Of a stretch of DNA of 10,754 bases, positions 5,975 through 10,754 are shown piece after piece. Where the stretch lies: positions 1-10,754 of the forward strand of contig VXZF01000393.1 of the NCBI GenBank assembly GCA_009845645.1. The letters run 5' to 3'. The notes below the pieces were generated by a model. It worked only from the letters and a program-made list of their open reading frames with translations. It was not told the DNA's origin and did no database searches. The translations under genes were made by a program, and so were the position numbers. Source of the DNA: Gemmatimonadota bacterium. GTDB lineage: Bacteria; Latescibacterota; UBA2968; UBA8231. Positions within the stretch are counted from its first letter, which is position 1; each line of letters begins with the position of its first letter.

Positions 5975-8653
5975 ATGCCTTATCGGCTCATATTGGGCAT
6001 TCTCTGGGGCGTGCTGATGCTCGGCACCGACCTGCTGGCACTTGATACTCTGCGAGTGGGCAACAACGGCAACGTCTCTTGGGCTGGGCAAACCTTCGGC
6101 TCAATCGTGCAGCCGCTTCCCGCCGAGTACAAGGTCAGCCGGTTCTTCACCGAGATCGGCAATGTACCGGGCAACGTCATCGACCTGTCCAACCTAGCGG
6201 TGGTAAGCCCCCAAGTGCTGGTCAAGACCCTCATCCAAGCACCGCCCGAACTCCTCTCCGGAGAGCTAGCCCTAGCCGAAGAAAAATTACTAGACGCGAT
6301 CTCGTCCGTACCGGGGACGACGGCGATTACGCCTTCCCAGCGCGAGGGACTCTCCCTGATTCGCATTGATTTTGCAGACGACATTCCCCTCGATGAGGCC
6401 GTGGCGCAGGTCGCCGTCGCACTAGCGCCGGTGCGTTCGGCAGGCATTGATCCGCTCATCCTGCCGGTCTTGTTAAGCCCAGATCACGTCGTCCGCGGTG
6501 AGAACGTGGCCTTGCGCGCGCTCGGGTGGGGCGGCGGCGTTACGGCACCGGCCATCAAGGACATACCCGCATCTACGCTGGAGGCGATCCTGCTGGAGCT
6601 AATCGAGCCGGGTGGGGCCGAAGACGCGTTCGCCCGCAAGGGTGTCTTTGGAGCCTTGGGCACCTTTATCGTCCTCGACCTCGGCAGCCCCATTGGCATC
6701 AACCGCATCCGCTTCTATCCGCGCAACACCGTGCAGAGCGCGCCCCAATACCCTTTTCAGACGGATTTTATCCGCCAGTTCGAGTTGCTCGCCCACGACG
6801 GACAAAACCTCGTCTTGGACGGCACCGGACGCCTCGTACCCCAGCTCGACGACTTCGAGATGCTGCTAAAGACCTCGGCCAACGAAGAATCGGTAGTGGA
6901 ATTGGTAATTGATCCCGCCCAGACTGCGCGCTTCGTGCGGCTCAAGTCTACGTCTTCCTTTCCCTATGAACTCGACGAGTTCGAAGTCTTCGGCGAAGGC
7001 TTTATCGGCACCAGCCGCTACATCTCCCACGTGTACGACTTGGGCGCGCCGGCCACTTGGGGGAATATAAGTTGGCGGGAAAAAATCGTTGATTTGCGCA
7101 CCCGCAGCGATCTGACCGACCTCACTCCCCAAGCCAGCACCTGCCGCGTCGAATCCGCGGTATTCGCCACGCCCGAAGCCGTTCCAAGCGACTACGGCGA
7201 CTGCGGACCAACAGCGCGTTTTACTGCGGACCAAGGTTACACCAACGTGTACGAGTGCTTCCAGACCCACTGCGGCGAAACCGTACTGCCGGGCCGCCAG
7301 CAAAGCACGGGGCCAACAGCCAACGAACCCTCGCGCCCGTTGGGAAGCACCAGCGGCATCTCCGAGGTCATAGTCCGCATCCGCACGGGCACCGATCCGA
7401 CTCCAGTGCTCTACAAGCGTGGCAACGTGCAGCGCGTTTCAGACGACCAACTCGCCACCTCCATCGACTCCCCAGACGAACAGCTCGCGCGCGACGAGTA
7501 TCTCGACCTCGAGCCCAATCTTGAAGCCGTGCCCCCGCAGGTTTGGGGCAAGGGAGAAATAGGAGAAGACCTGCAAAACTGGAGTCCCTGGTCGTCGCCC
7601 CACCAAGGAGGTGAACGGGAAGGCGGCACGCCGGTTTTGTCGCCGGGGCCGCGTCGCTACATCCAGTTTTCCGTCGATTTCCTCAACAGCGAAATCAACG
7701 TGACCAAGGCGCTGGAACAGCTATCCATCGAATACTTGTTGCCGCCGATAGCCGAGGAACTCGTCGCCGAGATCTTCCCGCGGGAGGTGGAGGTCTTTGA
7801 GTCGGTGGATTTCACGTATGCCGTGCGCGCTAAAATGGAGTTCGAGGGTGTCAAAGGATTCGACACCTTTGAACTGCTGACCGCTAATCGAGTGCTGGGC
7901 ATCGACAAGATCGAGATCTGGGAACTGCCCGACCGCTTAGTTGCCGAGCAGGCCCTGAACGCCGACATCGTGACTGCTCCCAATGGCCAAACCGCGGTCC
8001 AGACATCCGATGGCACCCAACACGCCCTACCCTATACCGTCGAATCCGCAGACGGCGGCTCCTTTGTCATCCAAGCAGTAACCGATCGCAACGCGATCAT
8101 GCGTTTTCCCCAGATCACCCGGCCAGCCGACGGCGGCCAGATGCTACTAAAAATCAAATTTCGCGGGCGCGTACTGCTGTACAGCACCTTGTTCCGCGGC
8201 CAAGCCGTGCTCTCATCGCAGACCGGCAGCATCCAGCGCATCTCCGCGGGCAACGCCGACTTCTTAGGGGAAGGCGACCTGCCCACGGCCTCTGGAATCA
8301 CCGTGTTGAGCCCAGACATCAACAAGGGCGACCTATTCGGCTCCTTTGCCATCGAACCAAGTGTGTTCACCCCCAATGGCGACGACGTAAACGACGCCGC
8401 GACCATTGGCTACGACATTCTCGCAGTGACCCGACCAACCGCCGTAGAAGTGCAGGTCTTTGACCTGTCTGGTCGCCTCGTAAAGCCGCTCTACTCAGGA
8501 GCGGCTCTGAGCGGGCACTACGATCACCTGTCTTGGGATGGGCGCGACGCCAACGGCAACCGAGTGCCGCCGGGGCTGTACCTGGTGTCGCTGTCTGTAG
8601 ATGGCGATGCGCGCCAGACGAGCAGGGTGCGCACGGTAGGCGTGGCGTATTGA
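5975..8653 (+). CDS. Large exported surface protein with FlgD-Ig/gliding-motility-type C-terminal domain and a four-Cys insertion
   Basis: An 892-aa protein. The N-terminus has a hydrophobic signal sequence with a likely cleavage after LLA at about residue 22. The next 200 residues have no recognised domain. Residues about 224-250 (FIVLDLGSPIGINRIRFYPR) and 305-343 (VELVID, RFVRLKS, ELDEFEVFGEGF) look like the two ends of a discoidin-type beta sandwich. Then come VYDLGAPATWGNISW (354-367), an insertion of about 95 residues containing Cys390, 410, 428 and 433, and the resumption VIVRIRTGTDPTPVLY (465-480). After GTPVLSPGPRRYIQ (551-564) and FESVDFTYAVR (608-618), the C-terminal domain (about 788-892) has EPSVFTPNGDDVND, VFDLSGRLVKPL and WDGRDANGNRVPPGLYL. 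The module order matches the divergent 710-aa protein throughout, so the two are paralogues. The product is probably surface-exposed or secreted; no catalytic motif is evident. The start at 5975 is favoured by the RBS and signal peptide. The gene ends 5 bp from a convergent gene. Confidence 0.85.
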   Translation: MPYRLILGILWGVLMLGTDLLALDTLRVGNNGNVSWAGQTFGSIVQPLPAEYKVSRFFTEIGNVPGNVIDLSNLAVVSPQVLVKTLIQAPPELLSGELALAEEKLLDAISSVPGTTAITPSQREGLSLIRIDFADDIPLDEAVAQVAVALAPVRSAGIDPLILPVLLSPDHVVRGENVALRALGWGGGVTAPAIKDIPASTLEAILLELIEPGGAEDAFARKGVFGALGTFIVLDLGSPIGINRIRFYPRNTVQSAPQYPFQTDFIRQFELLAHDGQNLVLDGTGRLVPQLDDFEMLLKTSANEESVVELVIDPAQTARFVRLKSTSSFPYELDEFEVFGEGFIGTSRYISHVYDLGAPATWGNISWREKIVDLRTRSDLTDLTPQASTCRVESAVFATPEAVPSDYGDCGPTARFTADQGYTNVYECFQTHCGETVLPGRQQSTGPTANEPSRPLGSTSGISEVIVRIRTGTDPTPVLYKRGNVQRVSDDQLATSIDSPDEQLARDEYLDLEPNLEAVPPQVWGKGEIGEDLQNWSPWSSPHQGGEREGGTPVLSPGPRRYIQFSVDFLNSEINVTKALEQLSIEYLLPPIAEELVAEIFPREVEVFESVDFTYAVRAKMEFEGVKGFDTFELLTANRVLGIDKIEIWELPDRLVAEQALNADIVTAPNGQTAVQTSDGTQHALPYTVESADGGSFVIQAVTDRNAIMRFPQITRPADGGQMLLKIKFRGRVLLYSTLFRGQAVLSSQTGSIQRISAGNADFLGEGDLPTASGITVLSPDINKGDLFGSFAIEPSVFTPNGDDVNDAATIGYDILAVTRPTAVEVQVFDLSGRLVKPLYSGAALSGHYDHLSWDGRDANGNRVPPGLYLVSLSVDGDARQTSRVRTVGVAY

Positions 8654-8658
8654 AGAGG

Positions 8659-10754
8659 TTAGCGCACAGTCCCCTGCAACTGCTCCTCCCACTGCTCTCT
8701 AAGCTGCTCAAAAATCTCCGCCGAGCGTCCCTCTCGGTAGTACTCGGTAAACTGCTCTAAGTGCTCCACCCCTTTGAGCGTATCTCCCAATACCATGTAC
8801 AAATGGCCGGCCAGGCGGTTACCCTGATAGTGGTCTGGCTGAACGGCCAAAATGGCTTGCACCTGTTCCATGGCGAGCGCAGCGCGATGCTCGACGATAT
8901 ACTGGGTGGCCAATAGCAAGCGGGCATCGACCGCGTCTGGGGCGCGGGCAATCACTTGCTGCAAATGGGCCTTGGCTTCCTCGGCCTGATCGGCGAAGAA
9001 GAGCAGGTGGGCCAAGCGGTAGCGCGCCGCAGCGTGTAGCGAATCCGCCGCTAGGATCTGCCGGTATTCGGCGCGGGCTTCATCCAAACGTTCCAATTGC
9101 TCGTATAGCTCGCCCAACTGAAGGCGCGCCTGCAGCGAATCCGGCTTAGCGGCTACGAGTTTTTCATACGCGACCGCAGCTTGCCCCAATTGCCCCAACT
9201 GAGCGTGAGCATAGCCAAGTCTCCCGTAGAGATCCGCCGCGTCTGCGTCCTTGGCACCCAGCAAGCTCTCGTATGTAGCGACCGCTTCGGCGTGGCGGCC
9301 AGTGCGCAAATACACGTTTCCCAGCGCCAGCCGCGCCCGTGCAACTTCGGGAAAGCGGCGGATGAATTCGCCGTATGCAGCAATGGCCCGGTTGTACTCG
9401 CCGCTCCGAGCATACAAAGAAGCCAAATTGAAACGCGCCCACTTGATATCCGGGTCGAGCGTCAGCGCTTGCTCATACGCGGCCACAGCATTGATGGGCA
9501 GACCCTTTTTCTCGTACACATAGCCCAGTCGATAGTGCGTGTGGGCGTCGCCCTCCACATTCATCGTCCCTACCCGGAAATTGCACGCGATCGCCAACAG
9601 GAATACAGCACCGCAGCCGACGACTAGGTCTCGGTACGCCCCCCGTCGCCATAGCAGGTAGAGCTCCCGGCCGCCATACGCGGCAAATATCAGTAGAATG
9701 GGGACCACAGGCAGGCGATAGCGCGCGCTAATAAAAAAGGCTACCACCGTCAGCATATACGCGCCGGCAAACAAGGCGAGCAGCAGGGGTTCGGGGCGGC
9801 GCAGCAAACCGTTCCGATAGCTCAGGCCCAATCCCACCAGCGCGAGCGGTGCCAGCAGCCCAAAGGGAAATGCCACGCCGTACTTCCAAAGCAAGACTTG
9901 CAGCAACGGCGCGTACTGGCGGGCAAAGTACAAGTCCTGATTGCGGCCAATCTCGTCGCCATGCCAAAACAAATACAACTTGTACAGCAGCAGCTTTAGG
10001 TAAGCAAAAGGCTGCTGACGAATAAAATCCCAAGCCTCGGCAAAGAAAAAGCGAGATTGGGCCGAAGGCTGGGTCACGCCGGCCTCCACGCGCGGCCGCG
10101 CGGTCAACTCCAGCCACGCCGGCCCCGGCTGGATCGCCACAGTCTCGTCGTACTGGGCGTTGTTGCCAATGTAAAAATTGAGACCCGCGTTGTAAGAAAT
10201 GAGTACCCAATCGCCGCCCACGTAGTAGTTGCGCAGCGTGACCGGCGCGATGGCCAAAGCGGTTCCCAACAACAGCGCGGCCACCCCCACTAACCGGCCG
10301 CGACGCACCCACACCAACCACAGCGCAGCCACCGGCACAAACGCCAGCACATTCGCCACGCACAGCGCGGAAAGGCCGAAGAGGAATCCAGGCAACAGAA
10401 GCCGCTGCGGCCGCCCCTCAGCCGCCCACAACAGCGCCCATAGCGCAAGCAGGTTTAACACCAGCGCGAGGGCTGGCGGCAGCAACTCAGCTTCAAAAAA
10501 AATGAAAGGTCCGTAGCAAGCGGCTAGCCCGGCTGCCAGATAGCCTACGGCAGGCGAAAAGACGCGCCCCAAGCGGAAAATCAGCAGGCACAGCGTGGCC
10601 CCTAGCGCGGCCTGAACCAGTCGCGGCAGGGTAAAACTCGGCTCAAAAAGCGCGTAGAGAGCGCCGAGGAAATGCGGGTAGAGCGGTGGCTGCCAAAAGG
10701 GCTGATCGCCGAAGTGGCCGAGGGCCATGGCCGCGGCCGCTTGGGTATAGGTCT
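8659..10754 (-). CDS. PMT/GT39-type (GT-C fold) glycosyltransferase-like membrane protein fused to TPRs, N-terminally cut
   Basis: The frame is open to the window edge: eight further codons (TYTQAAAA) precede the Met at 10728, so the true start lies beyond the window. The visible 697 residues have two halves. The N-terminal half, to about residue 385 counted from that Met, has roughly ten hydrophobic segments. It also has the family signatures QPPLYPHFLGALYALF near the start, APVTLRNYYVGGDWVLIS and NFYIGNN in a periplasmic loop, and ARYRLPVVPILLI near the end of the membrane part. These are characteristic of PMT_2/GT39-like polyprenyl-phosphate-sugar-dependent glycosyltransferases. The acidic catalytic residue expected in the first periplasmic loop would lie in the missing N-terminus, so activity cannot be judged. 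From about residue 397 (near base 9540) to the C-terminus lie eight TPRs, starting THYRLGYVYEKKG. The polypeptide ends in a charged helix (FEQLREQWEEQLQG). The TPR part may recruit acceptor proteins or partners; the substrate is unknown. It converges on the preceding gene with a 5-bp gap. Confidence 0.88.
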   Translation of the reverse strand, partial: TYTQAAAAMALGHFGDQPFWQPPLYPHFLGALYALFEPSFTLPRLVQAALGATLCLLIFRLGRVFSPAVGYLAAGLAACYGPFIFFEAELLPPALALVLNLLALWALLWAAEGRPQRLLLPGFLFGLSALCVANVLAFVPVAALWLVWVRRGRLVGVAALLLGTALAIAPVTLRNYYVGGDWVLISYNAGLNFYIGNNAQYDETVAIQPGPAWLELTARPRVEAGVTQPSAQSRFFFAEAWDFIRQQPFAYLKLLLYKLYLFWHGDEIGRNQDLYFARQYAPLLQVLLWKYGVAFPFGLLAPLALVGLGLSYRNGLLRRPEPLLLALFAGAYMLTVVAFFISARYRLPVVPILLIFAAYGGRELYLLWRRGAYRDLVVGCGAVFLLAIACNFRVGTMNVEGDAHTHYRLGYVYEKKGLPINAVAAYEQALTLDPDIKWARFNLASLYARSGEYNRAIAAYGEFIRRFPEVARARLALGNVYLRTGRHAEAVATYESLLGAKDADAADLYGRLGYAHAQLGQLGQAAVAYEKLVAAKPDSLQARLQLGELYEQLERLDEARAEYRQILAADSLHAAARYRLAHLLFFADQAEEAKAHLQQVIARAPDAVDARLLLATQYIVEHRAALAMEQVQAILAVQPDHYQGNRLAGHLYMVLGDTLKGVEHLEQFTEYYREGRSAEIFEQLREQWEEQLQGTVR

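Noticed and set aside
5760..6017. 85-aa plus-strand open frame across the intergenic region
   Set aside because: It starts inside the opposite-strand signal-peptide coding region, overlaps the real start at 5975 in another frame, and has no recognisable features.
10726..10728. ATG at 10728 as the true start of the glycosyltransferase-like gene
   Set aside because: The frame stays open to the window edge. Family members have an additional N-terminal membrane helix and an acidic first loop before the PPLYPHFLG motif, so this Met is probably internal.

Overview
The window carries six protein-coding genes, two of them cut by the window edges, and almost no non-coding DNA. No RNA gene, transposase, CRISPR array or phage gene was seen. 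The DNA is GC-rich (roughly 60 % by eye). The content suggests a free-living or host-associated Gram-negative bacterium from a poorly cultured lineage: two predicted lipoproteins, Sec-type signal peptides, large surface-type proteins ending in a FlgD-Ig/gliding-motility-like domain, an FG-GAP/UnbV protein and several TPR proteins. That mix fits an FCB-group or allied lineage such as Latescibacterota, with Poribacteria or a similar phylum also possible. This placement is inference from protein architecture, not from a marker gene.

Layout. (1) Bases 1-236 (+) hold the C-terminal end of a formylglycine-generating-enzyme/SUMF1-fold protein. It overlaps by ATGA the next gene, 233-1870 (+), a lipoprotein with seven calcium-loop FG-GAP/VCBS repeats and a C-terminal ASPIC/UnbV domain. 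(2) Two genes on the minus strand converge on it with a 10-bp gap. The upstream one is a 710-aa secreted protein (5848-3716) with discoidin-like segments and a C-terminal FlgD-Ig-like domain. Five bases after its stop begins a 609-aa lipoprotein (3710-1881) with a SurA-N-like head and about 13 TPRs. (3) A 126-bp AT-richer region (5849-5974) separates that pair from a divergently transcribed 892-aa gene (5975-8653, +). This is a clear paralogue of the 710-aa protein, with a roughly 90-residue four-cysteine insertion. (4) The minus-strand gene 10754-8659 converges on it with a 5-bp gap. It encodes a polytopic PMT/GT39-type (GT-C fold) glycosyltransferase-like protein fused to eight TPRs, and its N-terminus lies outside the window.

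How the genes may work together. All six products except perhaps the FGE-like fragment are predicted to act at or beyond the inner membrane. The central divergent pair plus the SurA-N/TPR lipoprotein look like a small cell-surface module: two related large exported proteins and a periplasmic lipoprotein whose head resembles a chaperone, translationally linked to one of them. This is a hypothesis. The TPR-fused glycosyltransferase could modify an envelope glycan or protein, but nothing in the sequence shows its substrate.
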